Below are positions 44,601-50,728 of a stretch of DNA of 64,000 bases, one piece after another. This stretch comes from Diplonema papillatum. Taxonomy: Eukaryota; Euglenozoa; Diplonemea; Diplonemida; Diplonemidae. The notes beneath the pieces are model-generated. The model searched no databases, was not told the DNA's origin, and saw only the letters and a list, made by a program, of their open reading frames with translations. The translations under genes were made by a program, and so were the position numbers. The DNA is taken from assembly GCA_030068145.1 (NCBI GenBank), contig JAPJBO010000770.1, positions 1 to 64,000 of the forward strand, read 5' to 3'. Numbering within the stretch: position 1 is the stretch's first letter; each line of letters begins with the position of its first letter.

Positions 44601-47153
44601 TCACTCTCTCCTGCATATCAAGCGAACTTTCCATCCACAGAACCAAGCTTACGCCGGCGCGTCATGCTTGGTTGCCGTGCATGCACTGTGCATGGTGTTC
44701 GCGATCCAGATGACGACGCGGAGGCGGCTCCTGCTAGTAAGCACCGGGGGCTGCGCGGTGAGTTTGGTGTGCCTCGGGCTCCTCCAGGCCGCCGGCGCCG
44801 GCGCCCCTGCGCAGGTGGCCGCGCTGGCTGCGCACTACGTCCTGCACACGACGGGGTTGAACTGCGTGCCGTCTGCGAGCTCTACGTCGCGAAGAACCAC
44901 GCAATGCGGATGGTCCTTTGGCTCCCCTTTGAAACCCCTGCCTGATCAACTCTTTCAGGTGTCAACTCCGCTTAAAAGCCCCGAGTGCCACATTACTCTA
45001 AACCCCCTGGACTTCAACTTTCTCTCTGAAACCCCCGAGTGTCAACTTTAACTCTAAAAATCCGGAGTGTCAACTTGAACTCTAAAAAATCAGGAGTGTC
45101 AACTTGAACTCTAAAAAATCAGGAGTGTCAACTTGAACTCTAAAAAAATCAGGAGTGTCAACTTGAACTCTAAAAAAATTAGGAGTGTCAACTTGAACTC
45201 TAAAAAAATCAGGAGTGTCAACTTGAACTCTAAAAAAATCAGGAGTGTCAGCTTCCACTCCTAAAAATCAGGAGTGTCAACTTGAACTCTAAAAAATCAG
45301 GAGTGTCAACTTGAACTCTAAAAAAATCAGGAGTGTCAACTTGAACTCTAAAAAATCAGGAGTGTCAACTTGAACTCTAAAAAATTAGGAGTGTCAACTT
45401 GAACTCTAAAAAAATCAGGAGTGTCAACTTGAACTCTAAAAAAATCAGGAGTGTCAGCTTCCACTCCTAAAAATCAGGAGTGTCAACTTGAACTCTAAAA
45501 AATCAGGAGTGTCAACTTGAACTCTAAAAAATCAGGAGTGTCAACTTGAACTCTAAAAAATCAGGAGTGTCAACTTGAACTCTAAAAAATCAGGAGTGTC
45601 AACTTGAACTCTAAAAAATCAGGAGTGTCAACTTGAACTCTAAAAAATCAGGAGTGTCAACTTGAACTCTAAAAAATCAGGAGTGTCAACTTGAACTCTA
45701 AAAAATCAGGAGTGTCAACTTGAACTCTAAAAAATCAGGAGTGTCAACTTGAACTCTAAAAAATCAGGAGTGTCAACTTGAACTCTAAAAAATCAGGAGT
45801 GTCAACTTGAACTCTAAAAAATCAGGAGTGTCAACTTGAACTCTAAAAAATCAGGAGTGTCAACTTGAACTCTAAAAAATCAGGAGTGTCAACTTGAACT
45901 CTAAAAAAATCAGGAGTGTCAACTTGAACTCTAAAAAAATCAGGAGTGTCAGCTTCCACTCCTAAAAATCAGGAGTGTCAACTTGAACTCTAAAAAATCA
46001 GGAGTGTCAGCTTCCACTCCTAAAAATCAGGAGTGTCAACTTGAACTCTAAAAAATCAGGAGTGTCAACTTGAACTCTAAAAAAATCAGGAGTGTCAACT
46101 TGAACTCTAAAAAATCAGGAGTGTCAACTTGAACTCTAAAAAAATCAGGAGTGTCAGCTTCCACTCCTAAAAATCAGGAGTGTCAACTTGAACTCTAAAA
46201 AATCAGGAGTGTCAACTTGAACTCTAAAAAATCAGGAGTGTCAACTTGAACTCTAAAAAATCAGGAGTGTCAACTTGAACTCTAAAAAATCAGGAGTGTC
46301 AGCTTCCACTCCTAAAAAATCAGGAGTGTCAACTTGAACTGTAAAAAATCAGGAGTGCCAACTTGAACTCTAAAAAATCAGGAGTGTCAACTTTCACTCT
46401 CTCCTGCATATCAAGCGAACTTTCCATCCACAGAACCAAGCTTACGCCGGCGCGTCATGCTTGGTTGCCGTGCATGCACTGTGCATGGTGTTCGCGATCC
46501 AGATGACGACGCGGAGGCGGCTCCTGCTAGTAAGCACCGGGGGCTGCGCGGTGAGTTTGGTGTGCCTCGGGCTCCTCCAGGCCGCCGGCGCCGGCGCCCC
46601 TGCGCAGGTGGCCGCGCTGGCTGCGCACTACGTCCTGCACACGACGGGGTTGAACTGCGTGCCGTGGGTGTGCGCCTGCGAGCTCTACGTCGCGAAGTAC
46701 CGCGAAATGGGGATGGCCGCCTGCGTCTGCGCGATGTGGGCCACTTTCAACGTGGTCCGGGCCGCCAAGTGTGCCTCGGTGGGCGCGTTCGACGGGGCGA
46801 AGTTCTTCCTCGCCTCCGTGATCAGCCTCCTGGGCTTCATCTACACCTACTTCAAGCTCCCGGAGACTTCTTCCGTGCGCCTGGGCCGCCGGTCCTGCCA
46901 CGAGGGCACCGAAGACGACCGGTCGCTGTTCGTTTCGAGCGGGCAGCTTGGCGACGAATTCGCCGAAACGCTGGCAGGCGGCGACGGGGAAGACGCCTTC
47001 GGCACGTCGACGACGCCCGTGCACAGGGCGCGGCAAGGGTCCATGCGCAAGAAGAGGCGCGCGGGCGACTCGCCGCTCGTGCAGCCGTGCGCTTCCGGCA
47101 GCAGCACCTTGTCCTTCGAACTGCAGGCGGCCGCCTGCACGAGGATCATCTGA
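26139..47153 (+). CDS. Sugar-porter-like MFS transporter gene (six exons, gene span)
   Basis: Six exons join with consistent phases: 26139-26540, 26822-26916, about 27127-27478, 39551-39937, 42217-42267 and 46434-47153. The product has an N-terminal soluble domain of about 130 residues and then 12 predicted membrane segments. Family signatures of sugar porters are visible: CARCGRKG after TM2 (D/R-GRR loop), APLYICEVSPDQRRA after TM4 (PLYxSE), FRLPETPVFL after TM6 (PESPRWL-like), FALQQLL in TM7 (QQ motif) and YFKLPET after TM12 (PETKG). It would move a hexose or similar solute across a membrane; the substrate cannot be read. Introns 3 (12 kb) and 5 (4.2 kb) are swollen by transposons and a minisatellite. 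The exact start of exon 3 is the least certain point. Confidence 0.75.
26822..26916 (+). CDS. MFS gene exon 2: first membrane segment
   Basis: 95-base exon between acceptor TATTCCAACAG and donor CCACCAG|GTGCGC. It enters in phase 0, as exon 1 left it, and reads AYATSRLIRVVFTMAFSGFL then IGYTLRSYAAT. FSGFLIGY corresponds to the GGxLFGYD end of TM1 in sugar porters. It leaves two bases of a codon. Confidence 0.7.
27127..27478 (+). CDS. MFS gene exon 3: membrane segments 2-5
   Basis: Reads through AASIGAILAGVCARCGRKG (TM2 and the conserved RxGRR-like loop), SSLFIFGQVMSSGS (TM3), FVLGHLFTGLGLGVL with APLYICEVSPDQRRA (TM4 and PLYxSE loop) and MFVTFFVAMAAVGH (start of TM5). It ends in phase 0 at GGTCAC|GTATGC. 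The start is uncertain: acceptors at 26998, 27010 and 27127 all fit the incoming phase, and I favour 27127 because it gives a family-like loop length. Confidence 0.7.
27479..27954. other. Start of the 12-kb third MFS intron
   Basis: Unremarkable intron sequence with a C-run at about 27503-27513. Nothing coding is supported here. Confidence 0.5.
27955..29758. mobile_element. Fold-back element with poly-G inverted ends and minisatellite arms, copy 2
   Basis: Starts TGGGTCGATTTAAAAAAGGG after TA (27953-27954) and ends with the reverse complement CCCTTTTTTAAATCGACCCA before TA (29759-29760). The first ~240 bases reappear inverted at about 29080-29325 (e.g. GTGAATTCACC flanks, GGCATTGCACAGCA, TTCTGGGATGATTCCTTGTG). 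Between the arms lies a minisatellite of CCCCAGAACACCTTGGAAGA units that switches to the opposite strand near 28870, as in 13296-13905. No transposase is encoded, so it is non-autonomous. A smaller element (29311-29735) is nested in its right end. Confidence 0.75.
29311..29735. mobile_element. Nested MITE with GCTGATGCTAAG-type inverted ends and long G/C runs
   Basis: The left end CAGTGCTGATGCTAAG pairs with the right end CTTAGTATCAGCACTG. Inside, GGGTGGGTACCCC with C-runs (about 29381-29421) faces G-runs and GGGTACCCACCC (about 29627-29682), so the arms can pair over a long stretch. It interrupts the C-run of the surrounding fold-back element. The homopolymer lengths are probably unreliable in any assembly. 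Confidence 0.65.
29761..32890 (-). mobile_element. DNA transposon with ~150-bp inverted repeats and a DDE-like transposase
   Basis: The left end (29761-29960: TGGGTCGATTTAAAAAAGGG, then GCCGAAAATTTTCTACCGCAG, CCTGGAGGAGCTGTCAAAGA) is mirrored at 32700-32885 (TCTTTGACAGCTCCTCCAGG ... GGCAAAAAAGAAGTGAGCCC). It carries one long minus strand ORF. Its outer end is the same as that of the fold-back element at 27955, and the two elements abut head to head, sharing one TA (29759-29760). The right tip is worn or replaced (CCCTTTTTTCTCTATA). It lies wholly inside MFS intron 3. Confidence 0.7.
30258..32399 (-). CDS. Transposase-like protein with HTH, DDE-like core and zinc knuckles
   Basis: 713 residues from the ATG at 32399. 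Residues about 50-90 (GITVGEKMWSNRF, GKPGRPSVVTAEIV) look like a helix-turn-helix. A C-x2-C pair lies at about 160-163. An RNase H-like catalytic core is suggested by VVLTMDYKQKG (D256), IITWSDSGPHFRC (D338) and EGGHGKCDRDAHFG (residues 365-378, D372/D374). The C-terminus has two CCHC-like knuckles in a ~55-residue duplication: CSSCGRPGHYRATC (545-558), and CSSCGRPGYNRATC (608-621), where the His is lost. I cannot place it in a named superfamily; TA flanks and the D-D pattern are compatible with several. No frameshift is visible, so it may be functional. Confidence 0.65.
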   Translation of the reverse strand: MLTTDDKTQLWKQWSGTLPETIDALDLDIRRKLVCGLSTTGTKGEEAWTRAQYKTAGITVGEKMWSNRFKEPGKPGRPSVVTAEIVTQIAEEHEAVSSPMCRELRKLTKQRGTETYAQNMSVPFKEVYATSPLRHTVSYGTYRSHRGKEFIHSSRRTDVCDVCHEANKVRSQLKDYIARHKKHLTSAHWKSTTNPEYLLLCFLEPGIPTFVKEAMTPMLEELAEALHHKEEARKQQKAYKAHISNPPRGTVVLTMDYKQKGKLPMKPEEPSQLFYNQGAFSCLGFGYHWVSGGITHHRHVDVLLRSINQDAFVSITSFNEIMNFPDFPKNLSIITWSDSGPHFRCTEVISHFIAHPRVVSINFLEGGHGKCDRDAHFGVVSRKLESVSLKREIRHLTDVQNILCEIPDTTAIQVRLKAVAASREVFDLAGLLSVSSFRKDDDGTVVQLAHTTAVMGLTLAKKKKTVKVNFKPRISRQLPRPESDTDEIDLVDSGDEGAVPSGDILEKTNLARMRRKRFRKDALFFPPPTVFKAKAKRAVSSARKCSSCGRPGHYRATCPDLVSNAGSSSCASEPDARSGTSTAGSQPIRRAVFKAKAKRAVSSARKCSSCGRPGYNRATCPDSYQSQGLLAHQSPTPAAEQDAPVPPQVRNLTRAKDTTAAYVVTQDTPNHGALKEDSFPFLRAIDHSSTRTTHSFPAALQRLQQTRNRRKQA
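33214..33804 (+). CDS. Basic, disordered protein ORF, copy A (paralogue of 37767-38384)
   Basis: 196 codons, starting in a frame without a nearby ATG (GTG at 33214), so the 5' part is missing or on another exon. It is rich in Lys/Arg/Pro/Thr with several nuclear-localisation-like runs (GRSKKKRPSSPTQ, AGRKRKKTK, HRRKKKV). It ends in an acidic motif MLDLDDAMAGDDVI. It is roughly 75-80% similar by eye to the inverted copy at 37767-38384, with homology continuing 45 bases past the stop (GTGGTTCATGTACTTAAAAG). No known domain. Conservation of the frame in two copies suggests real coding, probably within a mobile element. Confidence 0.5.
   Translation: MPRHDSAAAAKRSHHQSNKTNVQSTPGRSKKKRPSSPTQVSVQRETPVGKRAARAPLAATKKETASTGRATKRPPPTPGTSERPARKKRVLGTPKEGPIAGRKRKKTKATTPDSGVHRRKKKVPRASSSQKRPGTTGTPMPSKVENGHSCPPSYSPTQSLESQESQTPLAPQMLDLDDAMAGDDVIRQPDFQGSAC
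34058..34090. mobile_element. Solo terminal repeat CCCTTTTTTGAATCGACCCA
   Basis: The right-end form of the poly-G/GGGTCGATT family (compare 27955, 29758, 29761), followed by TA. It is an orphan end or the far end of a disrupted element. Confidence 0.55.
34100..34300. repeat. Dispersed repeat (GGCCAGAGGCTnTTAGCCTA ... GGGGCCTGTGGACACG), copy 1
   Basis: Shares long stretches with 40880-41520: TCGGCCAGAGGCT, GGTACGGCCC(G/A)ATGCAAGAGA, ACAAGACACCCTG, TTCCAGGATAGTTA and CCGCGT(G/C)AAGCGTTTCAA. It has no coding frame and is probably part of an unclassified transposon. Confidence 0.6.
34530..34720 (-). pseudogene. Decayed fragment of the APE-type LINE Cys/His tail
   Basis: The minus strand reads RRPGHCCGEGHHRAAARGR and then GGAGEPRVSTENCEACERGA. 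This parallels PKLCCRKGHHRAAVARAEE and PAPAPRQAKRENV of the LINE ORF2 end (compare 17990-18150). The DNA (GTTCACACGCTTCGC, GGTGCTGACGCGGGG, CTCCGGCTCCGCCTTCC) is clearly related but diverged. No RT remains. Confidence 0.6.
34700..36240. repeat. Degenerate ~200-280 bp repeats, some inverted
   Basis: Recurring blocks include CAAGAAGCTG(C/T)CGTCAAAACA (34720, 34946), CATTGCACAAG(A/C)CCT (34786, 35048, 35853), CACCGACTTCAAT (35068, 35868) and TCCGACTTTCAGTC (34855, 35096). The stretch at about 35385-35560 carries the same blocks on the other strand. Small frames through it are repeat artefacts. It lies between the two copies of the basic ORF. Confidence 0.6.
36672..36699. other. Perfect GC-rich hairpin (11-bp stem)
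   Basis: GCTGCACGGGG - CCGAAA - CCCCGTGCAGC. A very stable stem in otherwise featureless intron DNA; possible structured RNA or terminator-like element. No U-run follows. Confidence 0.6.
36700..37147. other. Intron stretch without recognisable content
   Basis: I see no gene, repeat family or structured element here. Confidence 0.4.
37148..38474. mobile_element. 1.33-kb TA-flanked inverted-repeat element carrying the basic-protein ORF
   Basis: The left end AAGCCCCCCTCCCTCGTACT(ATTTAGG) is mirrored by the right end (CCTAAATAGTACGAGGGGGG...GCTT). TA lies just outside on both sides (37146-37147 and 38475-38476). CTCGTACTATTTA is repeated inside both ends (37226; 38405, 38428). Near the left end are several GAGTGAGCCT / CTCACTCTAAGTGA palindromes. 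The only coding frame is the minus strand ORF at 37767-38384, so the element is non-autonomous or has captured a gene. Confidence 0.7.
37767..38384 (-). CDS. Basic, disordered protein ORF, copy B (cargo of TA-flanked element)
   Basis: 205 residues from the ATG at 38384; the frame has no stop until the VIK end near 37767. The composition is as in copy A: HSKKKKRPLSPTQVGVQRET, AGRKRKKAKVTTPES and VQRRKRKALE, then a Pro/Gln-rich part and VLDLDDAMTGDDVI. It resembles a nuclear, DNA-binding or scaffold-type protein, but no domain is recognisable. It is inverted relative to copy A, 4 kb apart. Similar amino-acid runs despite diverged third positions point to purifying selection at some stage, an inference that needs dN/dS. 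Confidence 0.5.
   Translation of the reverse strand: MPQRASCLPHSWQRNLPIMQEAPYVDAEETGSVLPPRPPPATPGHSKKKKRPLSPTQVGVQRETPAGKRAAQAPPAVAKQKTATTGRAAKRPPPTPGTGERPALKKRVLGTPKESPIAGRKRKKAKVTTPESGVQRRKRKALEASSYQKRPTSPSAPVPSRVKNVQACPHLCPPTQSPEPQESPAPLAPQVLDLDDAMTGDDVIK
38475..39550. other. Remainder of MFS intron 3
   Basis: Only short, unconvincing frames here (for example a Pro/Ser/Thr-rich one at 38923-39249). It contains short CTATCCA-type repeats near 38525-38560. It ends in the acceptor TTTCCAATACACAG before exon 4. Confidence 0.5.
39551..39937 (+). CDS. MFS gene exon 4: membrane segments 5-7
   Basis: 129 codons, phase 0 at both ends. Reads LTASVLALFFSDEACDGRGW (rest of TM5 and the conserved G-WRW), then WLLGVVVVPAIAHLLLLFRL (TM6), the PETPVFL hallmark, and an Arg/Ala-rich cytosolic loop (NGRAEEARRLALLLHPGC). 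TM7 follows with ALFALQQLLSPVAFEAE. The QQ pair is the sugar-porter TM7 motif; the usual SG following it is replaced by LS. Donor GTCCATC|GTATGC. GC content is far above that of the surrounding intron. Confidence 0.78.
40030..40140. repeat. GGAAAC hexamer array
   Basis: Five GGAAAC units (40089-40120) with flanks GTTTCCATCC. The inverted counterpart lies at 25700-25765, just upstream of the gene, suggesting two insertions of one element family. Confidence 0.6.
40880..41525. repeat. Dispersed repeat copies (CCAGGATAGTTA / CGGGGCCTGTGGACA family)
   Basis: At least two overlapping units related to 34100-34300: CCACAAGACACCCTACTACACGA (40885) and CGCAAGACACCCTGCTACACGA (41358), each followed by a CAGGGATAGTTA/CAGGATAGTTA and GCGTGAAAAGCGTTTCAAGG-like block. 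No gene is supported. Confidence 0.6.
41710..42420. mobile_element. Inverted-repeat element in MFS intron 4, overlapping exon 5
   Basis: ACACAGGGTAAATACAAGTG with AAAACGATC and CACGCAC...AAAGCGCC at 41823-41880 is mirrored at about 42336-42405. The left block, including TGCAGGCTAAAAAGACG and TTCCTTACCTGAATA, recurs at 56040-56145 and 63690-63800. Exon 5 (42217-42267) lies between the two arms, so the arms may be two separate insertions rather than one element. Confidence 0.55.
42217..42267 (+). CDS. MFS gene exon 5 (17 codons)
   Basis: The acceptor CCCCTATACACACAG, phase 0 at both ends and the donor GAGAAG|GTATGT support a 51-base exon reading LLNQFGSSDEPATLLEK. It fits the sugar-porter loop between TM7 and TM8, where a Gly-phe...-S-x-E/D-A pattern is usual, and it links exon 4 to exon 6 in frame. 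Small exons of this size are easily missed by gene finders. Confidence 0.65.
42428..42575. repeat. 30-bp minisatellite, block 1
   Basis: Units AAATCAGGAGTGTCAACTTG + AACTCTAAAA. The first units are divergent (CCGGAGTGTCAACTTTCTCT; CCCCGAGTGTCAGCTTCCAC). It ends directly upstream of the first exon 6 copy. Confidence 0.9.
42604..42897 (+). pseudogene. Truncated tandem copy 1 of MFS exon 6
   Basis: Preceded by the same acceptor region as the true exon (CAAGCGAACTTTCCATCCACAG). It reads NQAYAGASCLVAVHALCMVF... in the correct phase up to WVCACELYVAKY, then diverges to HAMRMVLWLPFETPA and a TGA at 42895. It lacks the 21 bases for AGAGAP/AL present in copies 3 and 4. If spliced to exon 5 it would stop the protein in TM10-11. 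Confidence 0.75.
42900..43218. repeat. 30-bp minisatellite, block 2
   Basis: Begins with divergent CCCCGAGTG units (42930-43010), then about seven regular 30-31 bp units, ending in the exon-proximal TTTCACTCTCTCCTGCATAT. Confidence 0.9.
43247..43540 (+). pseudogene. Truncated tandem copy 2 of MFS exon 6
   Basis: Same length as copy 1 and apparently identical to it, including acceptor, the lack of the AGAGAP insert and the LWLPFETPA-stop end. The copy 1 to copy 2 distance is 643 bases, so exon copy plus minisatellite were duplicated as a unit. Confidence 0.75.
43541..44610. repeat. 30-bp minisatellite, block 3
   Basis: After the divergent lead units, about 33 very regular units to 44600. Each unit contains the imperfect palindrome GAGT-g-TCAA-c-TTGA-ACTC. 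Its length is likely polymorphic. Confidence 0.92.
44641..44945 (+). pseudogene. Truncated tandem copy 3 of MFS exon 6 (frameshifted)
   Basis: Carries the AGAGAP/AL insert like the true exon, but has a 10-base deletion after GTGCCG (44872) that shifts the frame, then the same divergent LPFETPA-type end. The acceptor region is intact. Confidence 0.75.
44946..46405. repeat. 30-bp minisatellite, block 4
   Basis: About 45 units with two interspersed variants: the common CAACTTGAACTCTAAAA form and a CAGCTTCCACTCCTAAAA form (45247, 45460, 45950, 46010, 46156, 46300). The recurring variant every few units indicates a higher-order repeat. Confidence 0.92.
46434..47153 (+). CDS. MFS gene exon 6 (terminal): membrane segments 8-12 and C-tail
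   Basis: Starts after CCATCCACAG in phase 0 and ends at TGA 47151-47153. Reads NQAYAGASCLVAVHALCMVF (TM8), TTRRRLLLVSTGGCAVSLVC (loop and TM9), YVLHTTGLNCVPWVCACELY (TM10), MAACVCAMWATFNVVRAAKC (TM11) and FLASVISLLGFIYTYFKLPE (TM12, then PET). A cytosolic tail of about 85 residues is acidic at first and then basic (MRKKRRAGDS). This is the only one of four copies that continues past YVAKY into TM11, which marks it as the functional exon. It ends the protein near 470-480 residues after the N-terminal domain is counted, in the family range. Confidence 0.78.
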   Translation, partial: NQAYAGASCLVAVHALCMVFAIQMTTRRRLLLVSTGGCAVSLVCLGLLQAAGAGAPAQVAALAAHYVLHTTGLNCVPWVCACELYVAKYREMGMAACVCAMWATFNVVRAAKCASVGAFDGAKFFLASVISLLGFIYTYFKLPETSSVRLGRRSCHEGTEDDRSLFVSSGQLGDEFAETLAGGDGEDAFGTSTTPVHRARQGSMRKKRRAGDSPLVQPCASGSSTLSFELQAAACTRII

Positions 47154-49430
47154 CGAGGTTGACATGCCCAGTGGATGCAGTTTACACTCAACCCTACAAG
47201 AAGAGAGCGCTCAGACTCGCAACGCAATGGGCAGTGCGATCCGACAGTTCCTGCACCAAGACCATCTGAGGACGCTGACATGCCCAGTGGTTTGTAGTGT
47301 GCACATCAACCCTGCAAGAAGAGAGCGCTCGGACTCGCAACGCAATGGACATTGCATTCCGACAGCAGGTTGGCGTGCCAGTGGTTTATAGTGTGTCACA
47401 CGTTAACCCTGGAAGAAGAGAGGCCTTGGCTTCATCTACATCCACTTCGAGAAGCTCCCGGAGACTTCTTTCGTGCGCCTGGGCCGCCGGTCCTGCCACG
47501 AGGGCACCGAAGACGACCGGTCGCTGTTCGTTTCGAGCGGGCAGCTTGGCGACGAATTCGCCGAAACGCTGGCAGGCGGCGACGGGGAAGACGCCTTCGG
47601 CACGTCGACGACGCCCGTGCACAGGGCGCGGCAAGGGTCCATGCGCAAGAAGAGGCGCGCGGGCGACTCACCGCTCGTGCAGCCGTGCGCTTCCGGCAGC
47701 AGCACCTTGTCCTTCGAACTGCAGGCGGCCGCCTGCACCAGGATCATCTGACGAGGCTGACACGCCCAGTGGATGCAGTTTCGCAACGCAATGGACAGTG
47801 CAATCCGACAGTTCCTGCACCAAGACCATCTGAGGACGCTGACATGCCCAGTGGTTTGTAGTGTACACATCAACCCTGCAAGAAGAGAGCGCTCAGACTT
47901 GCACTGCAATGGACAGTGCATTCCGACAGCAGGTTGGCATGCCAGTGGTTTATAGTGTGTCACACGTTAACCCTGGAAGAAGAGAGGCCTGGGCTTCATC
48001 TACATCCACTTCGAGAAGCTCCCGGAGACTTCTTCCGTGCGCCTGGGCCGCCGGTCCTGCCACGAGGGCACCGAAGACGACCGGTCGCTGTTCGTTTCGA
48101 GCGGGCAGCTTGGCGACGAATTCGCCGAAACGCTGGCAGGCGGCGACGGGGAAGACGCCTTCGGCACGTCGACGACGCCCGTGCACAGGGCGCGGCAAGG
48201 GTCCATGCGCAAGAAGAGGCGCGCGGGCGACTCGCCGCTCGTGCAGCCGTGCGCTTCCGGCAGCAGCACCTTGTCCTTCGAACTGCAGGCGGCCGCCTGC
48301 ACCAGGATCATCTGACGAGGTTGACATGCCCAGTGGATGCAGTTTACACTCAACCCTGCAAGAAGAGAGCGCTCAGACTCGCAACGCAATGGGCAGTGCG
48401 ATCCGACAGTTCCTGCACCAAGACCATCTGAGGACGCTGACATGCTGCGCTTCCGGAGAGCAGCACCTTGTCCTTCGAACTGCAGGCGGCCGCCTGCACC
48501 AGGATCATCTGACGAGGTTGACACGCCCAGTGGATGCAGTTTCGCAACGCAATGGACAGTGCAATCCGACAGTTCCTGCACCAAGACCATCTGAGGACGC
48601 TGACATGCCCAGTGGTTTGTAGTGTACACATCAACCCTGCAAGAAGAGAGCGCTCAGACTTGCACTGCAATGGACATTGCATTCCGACAGCAGGTTGGCA
48701 TGCCAGTGGTTTGTAGTGTGTCACACGTTAACCCTGAAAGAAGAGAGGCCTTGGCTTCATCTACATCCACTTCGAGAAGCTCCCGGAGACTTCTTCCGTG
48801 CGCCTGGGCCGCCGGTCCTGCCACGAGGGCACCGAAGCCGACCGGTCGCTGTTCGTTTCGAGCGGGCAGCTTGGCGACGAATTCGCCGAAACGCTGGCAG
48901 GCGGCGACGGGGGAGACGCCTTCGGCACGTCGACGACGCCCGTGCACAGGGCGCGGCAAGGGTCCATGCGCAAGAAGAGGCGCGCAGGCGACTCGCCGCT
49001 CGTGCAGCCGTGCGCTTCCGGCAGCAGCACCTTGTCCTTCGAACTGCAGGCGGCCGCCTGCACCAGGATCATCTGACGAGGTTGACATGCCCAGTGGATG
49101 CAGTTTCGCAACGCAATGGACAGTGCAATCCGACAGTTCCTGCACCAAGACCATCTGAGGACGCTGACATGCCCAGTGGTTTGTATTGTGCACATTAACC
49201 CTGCAAGAAGAGAGCGCTCAGACTCGCACTGCAATGGACAGTGCAATCCGACAGTTCCTGCAGCAGGATCACCTGAGGAGGTTGGCATGCCCAGTGGTTT
49301 GTAGTGTGCCACACGTTAACCCTGGAAGAAGAGAGTCCTGGGCTTCATCTACATCCACTTCAAGAGTCTCCCGGAGACTTCTTTTCCGTGTGCCTGCCGG
49401 TCCTGTCACGAGGGCACCGATAGTGCACAG
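47154..49430 (+). repeat. Tandem copies of the 3' end of MFS exon 6 and its trailer
   Basis: The exon 3' part (from LGFIY to the stop) recurs at about 47430-47751, 47990-48315 and 48751-49076, with short remnants at 48445-48511 and 49340-49425. The copies keep the open frame (LGRRSCHEGTEDDRS ... AAACTRII stop) and differ by only a few bases (e.g. GEDAF to GGDAF). They carry IHFEKLPET where the gene has TYFKLPET. Between them a ~115-bp trailer unit (AAGAAGAGAGCGCTCAGACT ... CTGACATGCCCAGTGGTTTG) is itself repeated. A TAA precedes each copy, so they are not extensions of the gene; they could serve as alternative 3' ends only if spliced. Confidence 0.75.
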
Positions 49431-49620
49431 GTTGCAGAAGAGCTTGACTCAAGCAACGGTTCTCGCTCGCTCCCACCCTCCATTCTCACTTCCCAGGCTG
49501 GGTACTTGCGGTGAAGGGCGCCATCCTGCCTTTTCTTGATCCTTTTGGATGTCGGCTCCTTCCTAACCCAGACAGCCAGGATTCTTGGAGGGTGGGATTG
49601 TTTCCCTCACTACCTACCTA

Positions 49621-49907
49621 GGCATAGCGGTCAAACGATTCGCATGCGAGAATTGGAGCAGGCGTCTTCTGGCCTCTCGCACTGGCTTGGCTACATGGGG
49701 CTTGTGCTGACTGAATAGGTACTAATTGTCGCAGGATTGCACACAATTATTCGCATATAATCGGCATGCGATACTATGCTATCGTCCATTATACTGTATT
49801 TGCCCAGGGTTTAATCGTGCGATAATGCGAATGAAAAACGCGGTATTTGGCGCCAAAGTCCCAAATGCGATAATATGCGATAATACGAATCGTTTGACCA
49901 CTATGCC
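49621..49907. mobile_element. 287-bp MITE with ~21-bp inverted ends and TA target duplication
   Basis: The left end GGCATAGCGGTCAAACGATT(CG) mirrors the right end CGAATCGTTTGACCACTATGCC, with TA outside both (49619-49620 and 49908-49909). The interior is AT-rich with GCGATAATATGCGATAATA repeats and no ORF. It lies between the two host genes. Confidence 0.8.
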
Positions 49908-49909
49908 TA

Positions 49910-50728
49910 GGGTGACGTGTGTAATTGTCACCCCCGCACACCGTTCTTCTCTTCTAACCACATAGCCATGATCAGATGACTTTGCCGGGGGTCGGAGACT
50001 TCTGGAGAAAAGTCCGACTGTTGTATGGCCGCCTTTATTCTGCCGTTTCACCTGCAAGCCGTACCCCACTCTCGCGTCGCGAATGATGCGCAAAAGAGTG
50101 TGACCTTTGCTGAGCGGAGGACATTGATGCCATCACGAACGTGGTCCAGTAGCCGCGTGAAGTTACACAACTGAGGGCGGTCCAAATCGCACGTTTTTTA
50201 CAACGCGTTTTACGTCAAATAATTCGCATGCACGTGTGTGCTGCCTTCGCATAGTACGTAGCACTTCTCCTACACCCCAGAATGAAAGGACGAATCCACC
50301 CCCCATTCGGACATACACATTTCCCTCCCCCCGTCCGTTTCGCACACTTCCCCGACTTCTGCCAAACCTCCCGTCACACTCTAGCCTTTTTTGACGGGAC
50401 ACCTTTCCTTCCCACCCTCCTAGCCCAACCGCGCCTTCCAGCGAAGCGCGAATTGAAAAAAAGAAAACAGAAAAAAACAAAAAAAACAAAACAAAAAAAG
50501 TAAAGCTTTTTTTTTTGTGTCGGAAACCCAAAAAAACAACTCCAAAAAAGAAGCAAAAAAGAGTCGGAACCTACACCAATCGTCTGCACGCGGGATCGTC
50601 GGAAGCACACCAAAAACAAGAGAGAAAAACGTTTCGCCACCACGAAGTGACACACGACCCGAAACGAGCAAACGCCCTTCTTTTTTCCACCCCATCCTCT
50701 ATAGTCCGCGAATAAAGGAAGCGGTCCG
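49910..50728. other. Intergenic region upstream of the second gene
   Basis: No gene seen. Strong purine/pyrimidine asymmetry at 50455-50560 (A-rich with AAAACAAAA runs and a T-run at 50509). A TATA-like CTCTATAGTCC lies at about 50697-50706, some 25 bases before the ATG at 50729, and is the only promoter candidate. Confidence 0.4.

Noticed and set aside
42604-44945. Separate small transporter genes
   Set aside because: They are copies of one internal exon edge, with the same acceptor and ending at early stops; none has its own start or remaining TM segments.
42428-46405. CRISPR-like array of 30-bp repeats
   Set aside because: Units are directly adjacent with no unique spacers, lie in a eukaryotic intron and have no cas genes nearby. 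It is a minisatellite.
47430-49076. Short intact genes starting at a GTG codon (LGRRSCHEG...)
   Set aside because: They repeat the tail of exon 6 without an ATG or membrane part, and each is preceded by a stop.
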